A stretch of DNA of 64,000 nucleotides from UBA7359 sp041689615 (lineage in GTDB: Bacteria > Pseudomonadota > Gammaproteobacteria > Eutrophobiales > Eutrophobiaceae): contig JBDNFW010000011.1 of NCBI GenBank assembly GCA_041689615.1, positions 1 to 64,000 of the forward strand. Reading direction: 5' to 3'. Position 1 is the stretch's first letter, and the number at the start of each line of letters is the position of its first letter. This document shows, piece by piece, positions 51,452-61,034 of this stretch. The translations under genes were made by a program, and so were the position numbers. The notes beneath the pieces were generated by a model. It was not told where the DNA came from and did not search any database. It saw only the letters and a list, made by a program, of their open reading frames with translations.

Positions 51452-52927
51452 TTGTTGAGTAATTTAAAAAAAGAGTCTTCTTCTTTTGGTAGTGATAAAG
51501 ATTATGTTTCTATCCCATTCACACCAGCACTAAAAGAATTTCATCATAGACTGACTGAATATGAATGGAAAAAAAAGATCCCGGAATGTGTTTTTATCCG
51601 TGATTATGAAAATCTGCCAATAAGCTCTTCTTTTGATATTGACTTGATGGCAAATGAAAGTGCTTGGCCTGCATTAGTTAATGTGCTTAAGTCGACTGCT
51701 GAAGTTTGTGATCTAATATTTCTTTATCGAACATCTCATGTAGGTCTTTATGTTCTTGTATTTGATGTCAACCAAGAAACAGGTATGCGTTGTTGGTCTT
51801 ATTATGAAGTTCATAAAAGGTTGCACTTGAGTGAAAGATGTATTCTAACTGCGAATGACATAGAACTATCGAAAGATGAAGGTCTTCCAGTACCAACAAA
51901 ATCCTGGCGGTTTTTCTTATCCCTCCATCAAGGTTTAAGAAAAGGCAAGATTGATAAATATAAAGTATTTTTGACGTCAATGCTAGACGAGGATGCAGAA
52001 GTTCAAAATCTCTGCTGTGAACGTCTTGGCCTATCTACAGAAGATATTCAATCTATCATTTCAGCACCAGAAAATTTAGATAGGTGGCGTGAAAAAACAG
52101 GTGTTCGCTATGCCGTAGGTAAAACACCACCTTCTATTTCAAAGATTTCAAAACTTAAGAAAAAACTGTCAAATAAATTTTATATTTGGAATACAAAAGG
52201 CCCTATGTTATTTACACTTCATGGTCCTGATGGTGTTGGGAAAACAACAGTTATTCAAGAAATATCAGATATTATTAATGAATATCCTTTTGCTCATGAG
52301 GTCTTTCATCACATTACAAGTTGGAAAAAGAAAGGTAATTTAGTTGATAATGCAGAGTCTTTGAATAAACTAAATATTCCATCAAACATTGAAGCTGTTA
52401 CGTTTTGGAGAAAGATGATACGTCTAGTATATCGTAATCTATCTCCAGCTATACAAGAAATATGGATTCATTCAAGTAATTACATAAAGTATTCGAGCAA
52501 TCTAAATCGTCATATTTTGAATTATTTTTATAATCATAAAGTTATTGTTTGCGACCGTTACATATATGATTTATGGGCGAAGCATCAGGTAACGACAGGT
52601 TATCTGAAAATCCTTCATCCCCTCCATTATTTTTTCTGTAGAATAATTCGTCTCCCGACAAGAGCATTTATTATTACTGATGAGCCTTCAGAAATATATA
52701 AACGGAAGCAAGAACTCTCTCTAAATCAAATAACACAATATCAAAAAGTGATTGAGAATATTATCAACCGTATTGGTGTGCCAAAAAAGAAAATTTCTGT
52801 TTCAGGTCGATTGCCGAAAGAGATAGCTCAAGAAATTGTTGAAATTATTCTTGAAGATATAGAACCTGATGTTTTTAATTTTATACGTGAAGAAGTGGCA
52901 AAAGTTAAACTAGAAGTTAAGAATTGA
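51452..52927 (+). CDS. Nucleotidyltransferase-like/P-loop kinase (thymidylate-kinase-like) fusion
   Basis: 491 residues from TTG 51452. N-terminal part resembles a minimal nucleotidyltransferase, with the Asp-x-Asp pair in SSSFDIDLMANES (Asp62, Asp64). A C-terminal P-loop domain starts at FTLHGPDGVGKTTVIQEI (Walker A 258-266) with CDRYIYDLWAKH, which is thymidylate-kinase-like. Such two-part proteins occur in polysaccharide loci, but their activity is not established. It may phosphorylate a sugar or glycerol. I do not assign a role. Confidence 0.62.
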   Translation: MLSNLKKESSSFGSDKDYVSIPFTPALKEFHHRLTEYEWKKKIPECVFIRDYENLPISSSFDIDLMANESAWPALVNVLKSTAEVCDLIFLYRTSHVGLYVLVFDVNQETGMRCWSYYEVHKRLHLSERCILTANDIELSKDEGLPVPTKSWRFFLSLHQGLRKGKIDKYKVFLTSMLDEDAEVQNLCCERLGLSTEDIQSIISAPENLDRWREKTGVRYAVGKTPPSISKISKLKKKLSNKFYIWNTKGPMLFTLHGPDGVGKTTVIQEISDIINEYPFAHEVFHHITSWKKKGNLVDNAESLNKLNIPSNIEAVTFWRKMIRLVYRNLSPAIQEIWIHSSNYIKYSSNLNRHILNYFYNHKVIVCDRYIYDLWAKHQVTTGYLKILHPLHYFFCRIIRLPTRAFIITDEPSEIYKRKQELSLNQITQYQKVIENIINRIGVPKKKISVSGRLPKEIAQEIVEIILEDIEPDVFNFIREEVAKVKLEVKN

Positions 52928-53003
52928 TCACACAAATATTAATATGATTAATATTTTAGGAAATCTGAATTCTTCAGAATATTTAACTTTGATGAGGTAA
53001 AAA

Positions 53004-53894
53004 ATGACAAAACGTAAGATCAATATCGGTGGTGGGAGCATCTGGTTTTCAGAAGGGTGGGATGTTCTCGATAATGCTCCTGTTGAATATGGTAAACCAT
53101 GGCAACATAAAGGAAAATGTTGGGATTCTAATTTACCGAATGACACTTATGATATTGTCTTTTCAAGCCATATGTTAGAACACGTACCTCACTTCAGGCT
53201 TGAGAAAACAATTTCTGAATTTAATCGAATAATGAAAGTAGGTGGCACGCTTAGAATACTTGTGCCGAGTTTAAAAAAAGCAGCCGAGGCATATGTAAAC
53301 AATGATGTAACATTTTTTAGCGGTTCTAAGCACTACAGTGATCATATGGGAATAGGGGCCAGCTTTATGAGGCTTTTAATTTCTCCTGGAGGCCAAACAT
53401 TAGCTATTAGCAGAGAGATGGATGAAATACTTGGTGGTTATGCGCATCTCTATTCGTTTGATTTTGAAATGCTCAGTAGAGTATTGGAAAAATGGGGTTT
53501 CGGTGAAATAAAAGAGTGTTCTCCTGGGCAATCTGCAATTGAAGAGTTGCGAGATCACCAACATGTTGTGTGTGATGCAAAGCGTTATGCTATGAGTGAC
53601 TCATTTGTTCGTGAAAAAAAATACATAGAGCCGGGAATGAATAGTTATGTAAGTGGTTTTGATAAAACATCTACAAGGCAATTAGTTGTTGAAGCGAAAA
53701 AACGCACATCAATAACTTATGAATTTGAGAAAGAATATCCTTATAATCAAATGTCTCGATTTAATTCTCCCATTGATCGGATAAAGCTTATGATAGTTCA
53801 CTTTGTTTGTAGCTGCGTTGATTCAACTTATAATTTAGCAAAGAGAATAGGGCTAATAAAGCTTGTGAAATGGTTGATTAAAGTAGGCAACTAA
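53004..53894 (+). CDS. Methyltransferase-like protein (Methyltransf_11 type)
   Basis: 296 residues. INIGGGSIWFSEGWDVLDNA replaces the usual motif I (hence weak SAM loop), followed by DIVFSSHMLEHVPHFRLEKT and MKVGGTLRILVPSL, which are typical of this SAM methyltransferase group in surface-glycan loci. GAGG 8 bp before the ATG is a good ribosome site. A hydrophobic C-terminal helix (about 265-290) may bind membrane. Substrate unknown. Confidence 0.72.
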   Translation: MTKRKINIGGGSIWFSEGWDVLDNAPVEYGKPWQHKGKCWDSNLPNDTYDIVFSSHMLEHVPHFRLEKTISEFNRIMKVGGTLRILVPSLKKAAEAYVNNDVTFFSGSKHYSDHMGIGASFMRLLISPGGQTLAISREMDEILGGYAHLYSFDFEMLSRVLEKWGFGEIKECSPGQSAIEELRDHQHVVCDAKRYAMSDSFVREKKYIEPGMNSYVSGFDKTSTRQLVVEAKKRTSITYEFEKEYPYNQMSRFNSPIDRIKLMIVHFVCSCVDSTYNLAKRIGLIKLVKWLIKVGN

Positions 53895-54017
53895 ACAGTA
53901 TAGGCCTCGTCTATTTTTCAATGTTAATAAATATATTGAAAAGACTTCACTTGTTATCAACTAATGATGATGATTAGAAATATTTTAAAACATTAAATAA
54001 TCTATTTTACTAGTTGC

Positions 54018-55688
54018 GTGATAACGCATCAAGTATGCGCAATTGAATTACTCTATATTTTGTCGAAATCAGAACTACACCTTTCTCTAAATACATTGCC
54101 ACATAAAAATCTAGGTGATGATAATGAAGAATTTATTTGGCCAACGCCGTATTTATCATATCTTAATATATCTGCAAGTATAACAGCAGCACTTGTAAAG
54201 ATAATATATGGTGAAGGCTTGTCTGAAAACATGAAGCTAGGTTCAGTTTCGATTTTATCAGTAATAAATATTGATCTAATTAGAATAGCAAAAGCTGTTA
54301 TCGATGATTATTATGCATCAATAAAAAATCAATCAATAAATATTGACACTTATGATTACCCTGTATCATTCTGTATTCTTAACGAAGATGAAAGCGTTCT
54401 CAATGAATTAAAGTGCATAAGCGAAATTTACCCCACAACTACAAAGTCTGTTTCTATAAAACAAAAGCTAATTAATGTCGCTCGTCGAAGCAAAACAAAA
54501 TTAGATGTAAATATAAAAAGTAAATTTAAGCGTTACGATCTTCAAAATGAATGCCCCTTGCTTCGTCAACATATGTTAGCTATTGGTATAGAACCTGTAA
54601 ATATACGCCCTGAACTCTGGTCGTGGACTTCAAATAATACAAAAAATGACGAGGTATATGAACTTGTCTCAGTAATCATAAGTGAGTTTGAGAAAATACT
54701 AATCAAGCAAAACATTACGCATAGAATTATAAATAAAGCAAAAATTATTGCCCGGATATTTTTAGTTGAAAGATTAAAGCAGGCCTTAGATAAAGCATTA
54801 TTTATTAAAGGTGTAAAGTTTGACAATGTTGCAGGGGAAGTGTTAGTCGGTGGCACGCCACAGCAAAATGGACGCTTGTTAAACTGGAAATATCAAATGA
54901 TGGGTCGTAAAGTGTGGCGATTTGCACATGGTGGAGATCGTGCGTTTTATGATGATGTGCATTGGGGGCTTTCAGAATTACCGTATTGTGGGGTATACCA
55001 TGTGCATGGTAAAGGCGAATCATCGGCGTTGACGTCTAAGCTTGAACGTCAGGCGACATTTTATATGCCGGAATATAAACCAGAAATTGTTGCAGTTGGT
55101 TCTGTTAAAAACCAATTAATTTGGAATAAATCAACATTAGAAGAAAGCAAGCACAATAGATTAAGAAATAAAAAAAATATCGTTCTTGTTGCAGGTTCGT
55201 TTCTTGGAGAAAAAGATATGGGGCCATTTGAATTTAAGATGCCGGATCCTTTGATTGCCGATACTCAAGCATGGGTTATCAAAACTTTAAAGGCAATGAA
55301 ATATAATGTATCTATAAAAGTTCATCCCGGTGGTCATTATCATAATTTAAAGATCCAGGAGCAATGGGGGGTACCTGTTTTAAAGGGGAGGTTTGATGAC
55401 TATGCAAATAGTGCAAATGTATATGTATTTGATTTTGCAGGCACAGCATTTTTTGACGCTCTTGCTTCAGATAAAGGGGTAGTTTTATTAGATTTGAAAA
55501 ACAGACCATTTAACATAGATGCATTCGCAGACTTAAATCAACGGTGTCAAATAGTTTCTGCAAAGCCGGATCAGTTTAATCGGATTCGTTTTGACATTAA
55601 TGAATTGAAAGATGCTGTAGAAAAAGCTATGGAAAGCGAAGGATGCCCAGACTGGTTTGCTGATAAGTATTTTTGGGGAGATAATTAA
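54018..55688 (+). CDS. Surface carbohydrate biosynthesis protein, GT-B-like, large (candidate glycosyltransferase)
   Basis: 556 residues from a GTG with no clear ribosome site. The first 270 residues are unassigned. From about 275: AGEVLVGGTPQQNGRLLNWK, KVWRFAHGGDRAFYDD, VSIKVHPGGHYHNLK and VYVFDFAGTAFFDALASDKG, a GT-B-like C-terminal half with nucleotide-sugar-type loops. It is like the 16348 and 37895 proteins in outline. It follows the third nonulosonate set by a few genes. Function is a hypothesis only. Confidence 0.58.
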   Translation: MITHQVCAIELLYILSKSELHLSLNTLPHKNLGDDNEEFIWPTPYLSYLNISASITAALVKIIYGEGLSENMKLGSVSILSVINIDLIRIAKAVIDDYYASIKNQSINIDTYDYPVSFCILNEDESVLNELKCISEIYPTTTKSVSIKQKLINVARRSKTKLDVNIKSKFKRYDLQNECPLLRQHMLAIGIEPVNIRPELWSWTSNNTKNDEVYELVSVIISEFEKILIKQNITHRIINKAKIIARIFLVERLKQALDKALFIKGVKFDNVAGEVLVGGTPQQNGRLLNWKYQMMGRKVWRFAHGGDRAFYDDVHWGLSELPYCGVYHVHGKGESSALTSKLERQATFYMPEYKPEIVAVGSVKNQLIWNKSTLEESKHNRLRNKKNIVLVAGSFLGEKDMGPFEFKMPDPLIADTQAWVIKTLKAMKYNVSIKVHPGGHYHNLKIQEQWGVPVLKGRFDDYANSANVYVFDFAGTAFFDALASDKGVVLLDLKNRPFNIDAFADLNQRCQIVSAKPDQFNRIRFDINELKDAVEKAMESEGCPDWFADKYFWGDN

Positions 55689-55744
55689 GTATAATTAATA
55701 TTGAGCGAAATAAATTTGGACGTCATATAAAGAATAATTATTTT

Positions 55745-57403
55745 GTGTCGCAAATTCTTATTGGAGAATCAACAGTATGGAAATATATGGAATATTCATC
55801 TGTTGAAATATGGTATGCAGGCAATAAAAAAGCTGTTCAGAATATTGTCAAATCTCTGTTAGATGTAGGAATAAGTACTGAATCACTAATGAAATTACTT
55901 TCTAAAAGTAATGCGTCATTTTCTGTTATAGCTAAAATTGAAAAAACAATATTTGCGTTTACTGATTATTGTCGAAGTTATCCTATTTTTTACTCTATTC
56001 AAGAGAATGAAATACTAATTAGTAATGATGCGAATAAGCTTAAGGATAATTTAAAATATACAAATGTAATTAGCGAATCAGTTTTTGATTGTCTTGCTCT
56101 TGGCTATGTTACTGGGAATAAGACGTTGTATTCAAATCTCAAGCAATTAAGTGTCTGTGAATATTTATTGCTTAATCATGATTCATCTTCCCCAGAATTT
56201 GGAAAATATTATTTGTATCACAGTAGACGCGATGAAATTGAAGGTTCAGAAGATTATTTTGTAGCTAAATTAGGCGAAGTTATAGATGGCTCAATCCAAC
56301 GTCTTATAAACAGCGCAAATAATGCTGCTATTGTTGTTCCTATTAGTGGCGGGCTTGATTCAAGGTTAGTGTTGGCAAAATTAGTTGAACATGGATATAA
56401 AAATTTAAGTTCTTTTTCATATGGGCCAAAGGGCAATGCTGATGCGAGAATAGGGAAAGATGTTTCGGCGCAACTTGGTGTTCCATGGGAATTTGTTTCT
56501 ATTAGTACTAAGGAAACGAAGTCATTTTACCAGTCAGAAACAAGAAAAGAATACAGTGCCTTTGCTGATGGCTTAAATGTTATTCCAAACTATCAAGATC
56601 TATTACCCATATATAAATTAAAAAAAGCAGGGCGCTTATCTACAGACACTTTAATTGTAAATGGCCAAAGTGGAGATTTTAATAGTGGTGGGCATCTCCC
56701 TGAGAGCTTAATGAGTCACGAGGCAACATTAGATGATTTGGTGTCAGAGTTAATAAAAAAACATTATAGTCTCTGGGGAAAATTATTAACTGAAAATAAT
56801 ATAAAAAAAATAAATGAAAATATCATCCAACACTTAATAAATTCTGATGAAAAATCGATACATGATGAATTGACGAGTAATGAATTGGCGAATTTATACG
56901 AGCGCTGGGAGTTTGAAGAGCGTCAAATTAAATATATCGTTAATGGACAACGTGTCTATGATTATTTCTCCTTGGATTGGCGGTTACCTTTATGGGATGG
57001 AGAGTTTGTAAGGTTTTGGTGTCACGTGCCGGTTGAATTACGTTATAAACAAAAACTTTATCGGAAATATCTGTCATCCTGGAATTACAAAGAGTTGTTT
57101 AAAGAGTTTAATCCTCCTATTAGCGCGTGGAGTAAAAAAGCCTCTTGCGCCATTGTTCCGTTATCATTGTTATTAAGAGTTACTCTTGGGCGTCGACGAC
57201 GAAATTATTTAATAAAATATTTTGATTATATTTCTCGCTATGGAAATCATTACCACTCATTTGGCTTTAAGACATTTTCAGAAAATATCCATGAAATAAA
57301 AAATCCGTTCTCACTTTACACACTGTCGTGGTTATGTGAACAAGGTTTGTCCTCCTATATAGACGAATTTGGTCTAGATCCTCTTTTTGATAAACAAGCT
57401 TAG
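55745..57403 (+). CDS. Asparagine-synthetase-like protein (ATP-pyrophosphatase domain), no N-terminal Cys
   Basis: 552 residues from GTG 55745. The C-terminal synthetase domain has PP-loop PISGGLDSRLVLAKL (Ser201-Ser206) and the AsnB-like tail (YDYFSLDWRLPLWDGEFVRF). The N-terminal glutaminase-like region keeps its fold pattern but does not start with the catalytic Cys (begins MSQILIG), so it cannot hydrolyse glutamine by the usual route. It may form an amide on an acidic sugar, e.g. uronamide, using another ammonia source. That is inference. Confidence 0.82.
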   Translation: MSQILIGESTVWKYMEYSSVEIWYAGNKKAVQNIVKSLLDVGISTESLMKLLSKSNASFSVIAKIEKTIFAFTDYCRSYPIFYSIQENEILISNDANKLKDNLKYTNVISESVFDCLALGYVTGNKTLYSNLKQLSVCEYLLLNHDSSSPEFGKYYLYHSRRDEIEGSEDYFVAKLGEVIDGSIQRLINSANNAAIVVPISGGLDSRLVLAKLVEHGYKNLSSFSYGPKGNADARIGKDVSAQLGVPWEFVSISTKETKSFYQSETRKEYSAFADGLNVIPNYQDLLPIYKLKKAGRLSTDTLIVNGQSGDFNSGGHLPESLMSHEATLDDLVSELIKKHYSLWGKLLTENNIKKINENIIQHLINSDEKSIHDELTSNELANLYERWEFEERQIKYIVNGQRVYDYFSLDWRLPLWDGEFVRFWCHVPVELRYKQKLYRKYLSSWNYKELFKEFNPPISAWSKKASCAIVPLSLLLRVTLGRRRRNYLIKYFDYISRYGNHYHSFGFKTFSENIHEIKNPFSLYTLSWLCEQGLSSYIDEFGLDPLFDKQA

Positions 57404-57409
57404 TTCATA

Positions 57410-58651
57410 ATGAGAGTTTTATACCTTTGCCGTGTATTTTCTGGTTTTGAAACGAGTCTAGTAAATAAAGAGTGGAAGCCTACAGGGGTTCCGACTATAT
57501 ATAAGATGATAGAAGCTTTTGATAAAAGCGAGCATGAATTGCACTTTATTATGACTAATTGGGGTGTGGGTAGTAATTACGAATCATTTATAGCTGATAA
57601 AAATGATCACGAGATTGTATTAAAAGGCTTAAATAATTCCATACATTATATTGCCGGCGAAAACCGTCACCCTAAAATACTGGGCCGTTTACGTGCTAAA
57701 TTGGCGGAGGTGCGGCGCGTATGGGTGGTGTTAAAACAAGTTTATTTATTTAAACCTGAACTTGTCTATGTCGATCGAAGCAATCTTTTGTCAGCTGCAA
57801 TGATTTCTCGTTTTTTAAAATATCCAGTCGTGTTAAGGGTAATGGGTGTTTACCCTTCAATGTGGGAAATATTGAAAGGTGCTAGTTTAAGAAATAAGAT
57901 AGATCGATGGGCTTTTCGCTCACCATTTAAACTTGTTGTTTGCACAGAAGATGGTTCGGGAGGTGAAAAATGGATGCAGAACGCGTTATCTTCTAATGTT
58001 TCACGAACTATGATGTTAAATGGAATTGCTGTAAGTAATGCAGATAGTGAATTACCTGCGGAATTAAAAGAAATATCACAGTCAAAATTAAATATCATGT
58101 TTATAGGGCGATTAGAGAAAACAAAAGGATGCGTTCAGTTTGTTGAAGCCTTGATAAAACTATATGCAGAGCATAAAAATAATATTAATGCGATAGTCAT
58201 AGGCACAGGTATAGAAAAAGATAATTTAAAGAAAAAAATTGAAAATGCAGGTGCAGATTCAATGTTTTTATTTATTGATAGGGTCTCACATTCAACGATC
58301 CATGCAGTTCATCAATATGCAGATGTTTACGTTTCTCTAAATAATTTGGGTAATTTAAGTAATGCTAATTTGGAATGCTTTTATGATGGGATGTGCGTGA
58401 TAATGCCTGAGTCACAACCCGATAAAGGGGTTGATGTGTCGACAGATTTGATTGTCCCGGAAGATGCTGTAATTCGTGTCCCATGGGAAAATCAATCGGA
58501 TGCTTTAGCAAATAAAATAAAAATGATTCTTAATGAACGTGAATTATGCGCTCAATATGGGGAGAGAATAAAAAAAGTGTCTAGAGTGATTCTCAAGACA
58601 TGGGATGAAAGAATTAACGAAGAAATGGAACTGTTGCAAAAAATAATATGA
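57410..58651 (+). CDS. Glycosyltransferase family 4-like
   Basis: 413 residues, GT-B. LNIMFIGRLEKTKGCVQFVEAL marks the start of the C-terminal nucleotide-sugar domain. The usual E-x7-E is modified (CFYDGMCVIMPESQ region). N-terminal MRVLYLCRVFSGFETSLVNKE and VVLRVMGVYPSMWEI fit family 4. Donor and acceptor are unknown. It starts 6 bp after the asparagine-synthetase-like gene. Confidence 0.85.
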   Translation: MRVLYLCRVFSGFETSLVNKEWKPTGVPTIYKMIEAFDKSEHELHFIMTNWGVGSNYESFIADKNDHEIVLKGLNNSIHYIAGENRHPKILGRLRAKLAEVRRVWVVLKQVYLFKPELVYVDRSNLLSAAMISRFLKYPVVLRVMGVYPSMWEILKGASLRNKIDRWAFRSPFKLVVCTEDGSGGEKWMQNALSSNVSRTMMLNGIAVSNADSELPAELKEISQSKLNIMFIGRLEKTKGCVQFVEALIKLYAEHKNNINAIVIGTGIEKDNLKKKIENAGADSMFLFIDRVSHSTIHAVHQYADVYVSLNNLGNLSNANLECFYDGMCVIMPESQPDKGVDVSTDLIVPEDAVIRVPWENQSDALANKIKMILNERELCAQYGERIKKVSRVILKTWDERINEEMELLQKII

Positions 58652-58679
58652 ATTTAAGTTTATTGTTATAGGAAATATC

Positions 58680-59756
58680 TTGACTAAATTAATTAGTGTC
58701 GTTGGCGCAAGACCACAGTTTATTAAAGCGTCAATCTTAATAAAAGAATTACAAAAAAAAGACAATTGCGAACATATTCTCATTCATACTGGGCAACATT
58801 ATGACCAAAATATGTCCAAGATATTTTTTGATGAATTAGGTATCCAGTCGCCAGATTATAATCTAGAAGTAGGCTCTGGAAGACACGGTGCTCAAACTGG
58901 ACAAATGATTGAAAAATTAGAAGATGTTTTTCTAGATGAAAAACCAGACTGGGTTATAGTTTATGGAGATACAAACTCTACACTTGCTGCAGCACTAGCG
59001 GCATCAAAATTACATATTCCTATTGCACATGTTGAAGCAGGATTGCGTTCATATAACAAGACGATGCCTGAGGAAATCAACAGAGTTCTTGTTGACCATT
59101 TATCGAGTATGTTATTGGTCCCTACCGAGACGGCAGTTAATAATCTTCTTCGAGAAGGTTTTAGTGAAAAATATATACATTTAGTAGGTGATGTGATGTA
59201 TGACTCGGTGCTGCATTATAAAGATTTTATTAAATCGGATAACTCAAGTGAACCGTATCTTTTGGCCACTGTGCATAGAGCTGAAAATACAGATGATAAA
59301 GAAAGACTAAGTAGCATATTTGAGATGCTAATTGATTTGTCAAAGAAAATGCCCGTTATAATTCCATTGCATCCTAGAACGCGATCCGCATTAGATAATC
59401 TGGGCTTAATATCAAAAGTTGAAAAGCATTTAACCATTAAACCACCTGTTAGTTATCTTGAATTATTAAATTATGAAAAAAATGCTCGTTTAATTATTAC
59501 TGATTCTGGCGGTATACAAAAAGAAGCCTTTTTTATAAAAACGCCTTGTGTGACTTTGCGCGATGAAACCGAATGGGTTGAGCTTATGGAAAGGGGATGT
59601 AATCTTTTGGTTCCACCCACTGATAAAGAGACAATGTTGAAGAAAATAAATGAATATTTGGACAATATCGATATCTTGCTAGAACAAGATGTATGGAGTG
59701 GTTTGTATGGGAGTGGTAAAGCCTGTTCAAAAATTTCCAACTTACTTCTAAATTAA
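58680..59756 (+). CDS. wbpI: Non-hydrolysing UDP-sugar 2-epimerase, WbpI/WecB family
   Basis: 358 residues. VVGARPQFIKASILIKEL, HTGQHYDQNMSKIFFDELGI, VYGDTNSTLAAALAASKL, HVEAGLRSYNKTMPEEINRV and TDSGGIQKEAFF are diagnostic. 'ARPQFIKAS' is the form seen in WbpI-type enzymes rather than WecB (GTRPEAIK). With WbpB, WbpD and WbpE homologues downstream it fits the ManNAc3NAcA pathway, epimerising UDP-GlcNAc3NAcA. WecB (ManNAc) is the alternative. Start TTG 58680. Confidence 0.8.
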   Translation: MTKLISVVGARPQFIKASILIKELQKKDNCEHILIHTGQHYDQNMSKIFFDELGIQSPDYNLEVGSGRHGAQTGQMIEKLEDVFLDEKPDWVIVYGDTNSTLAAALAASKLHIPIAHVEAGLRSYNKTMPEEINRVLVDHLSSMLLVPTETAVNNLLREGFSEKYIHLVGDVMYDSVLHYKDFIKSDNSSEPYLLATVHRAENTDDKERLSSIFEMLIDLSKKMPVIIPLHPRTRSALDNLGLISKVEKHLTIKPPVSYLELLNYEKNARLIITDSGGIQKEAFFIKTPCVTLRDETEWVELMERGCNLLVPPTDKETMLKKINEYLDNIDILLEQDVWSGLYGSGKACSKISNLLLN

Positions 59757-59771
59757 TAATTACAAAATAAG

Positions 59772-61010
59772 GTGAATAGTTCTTCTTTGCGAATCGCATT
59801 ACCAATTTCATCATTCTTACCGAGTTTAGGTGGAATGGAAGTAGGGCTGCATAATATTGCTTGTGGTCTAAAAGATAGAGGGCATGAGCCTGTCGTCATT
59901 AGTTCCGCTACTTATGTGAGTCAATTACGTAAATTAAAGCTTCCTTTGTCTTATGAGGTTGTTTCTTTCCCTCCAAAAATATGGACAATATTATATTGTT
60001 TTCCCTCGTTAGGATTTTTTATATTAGACCAGTACTTTAAATTTCTTCAATACAAATATAAATTTGATGTATGGCATGTAACCATGGGATACCCGACAGG
60101 TGTTGCGGTCACTCATTTTGCAGAAAAAAACAAAGGTATATTGCATCTTATACGTTGTGCTGGTGAAGATATTCAAATGATGCCAGAAATTAATTATGGC
60201 TATCGGCTTGACCCTGCTATAGATAAGCTTATGAAGTTGTATTTGCCAAAATGCCCAATGTTGATAGCTATTACCGACAGCGTTGCGCAGGAATATAAAT
60301 CTATCGGAGTAAATAAATCAAACATCAAGAATGTGCCCAATGGTGTGTCTAATAAAAGGTTTGAGATTTCGGTAGATAAAGAAAGTATCAAAAGTAATTT
60401 GGGTTTAGACCAAGATTCATTTCTTTTTATTAGCGTAGGAAGAAATCATCCGAAAAAGAATATGGCTAGCCTTATTAATATAGCTAAGAAGTTAAAGTTA
60501 AAGACTGATCTAAAGTTTCAAATACTAATTGTGGGCAACAAAGTATCTGAATTAAATGATTTAGTTGTTAAATCTAATTTAGCTGATGTGATTATCTTAA
60601 AAGAACAAATTGGAAGTGAATGGGAAGAAAATATTAAAGAAGTGCCAAAGTTACCTTCGGATGATTTAGTTTCGTTTTATAAAATTGCAGATGCCTTTGT
60701 CTTCCCTACATTAATTGAAACTTTTGGAATTGTAATTATAGAAGCGATGTCCGCAGGTTTGCCTGTGATAGTAACAGATGTTCCAGGTTGTAAAGATATT
60801 GTACGTAAGGACTTGGATGGAATGGTGGTTCCAGAAAAAAATGACGATGCCTTTTCTGATGCTATGCATTTATTAATGAGTGACAAAATAGTGTTTGAAA
60901 AATATTCAAATCAATCTAAAAAGCGTGCGCTAGAATATGATTGGGATAATGTCATCGATAAATATTGTGAGTTATATAGAGAATTAATTTCAACGAATAA
61001 TAATTTATAA
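59772..61010 (+). CDS. Glycosyltransferase family 4
   Basis: 412 residues, GT-B. N-terminal FLPSLGGMEVGLHNIACGLK, middle FISVGRNHPKKNMASLINIA, and the C-terminal ETFGIVIIEAMSAGLPVIVT (E-x7-E) clearly mark family 4. Start GTG 59772 with AAGGTG as a partial ribosome site. It lies within the WbpI/B/D/E block, so it may transfer a diacetamido-uronic acid; this is inference. Confidence 0.92.
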   Translation: MNSSSLRIALPISSFLPSLGGMEVGLHNIACGLKDRGHEPVVISSATYVSQLRKLKLPLSYEVVSFPPKIWTILYCFPSLGFFILDQYFKFLQYKYKFDVWHVTMGYPTGVAVTHFAEKNKGILHLIRCAGEDIQMMPEINYGYRLDPAIDKLMKLYLPKCPMLIAITDSVAQEYKSIGVNKSNIKNVPNGVSNKRFEISVDKESIKSNLGLDQDSFLFISVGRNHPKKNMASLINIAKKLKLKTDLKFQILIVGNKVSELNDLVVKSNLADVIILKEQIGSEWEENIKEVPKLPSDDLVSFYKIADAFVFPTLIETFGIVIIEAMSAGLPVIVTDVPGCKDIVRKDLDGMVVPEKNDDAFSDAMHLLMSDKIVFEKYSNQSKKRALEYDWDNVIDKYCELYRELISTNNNL

Positions 61011-61034
61011 AATATAAATTGTAAGGTATTAATA

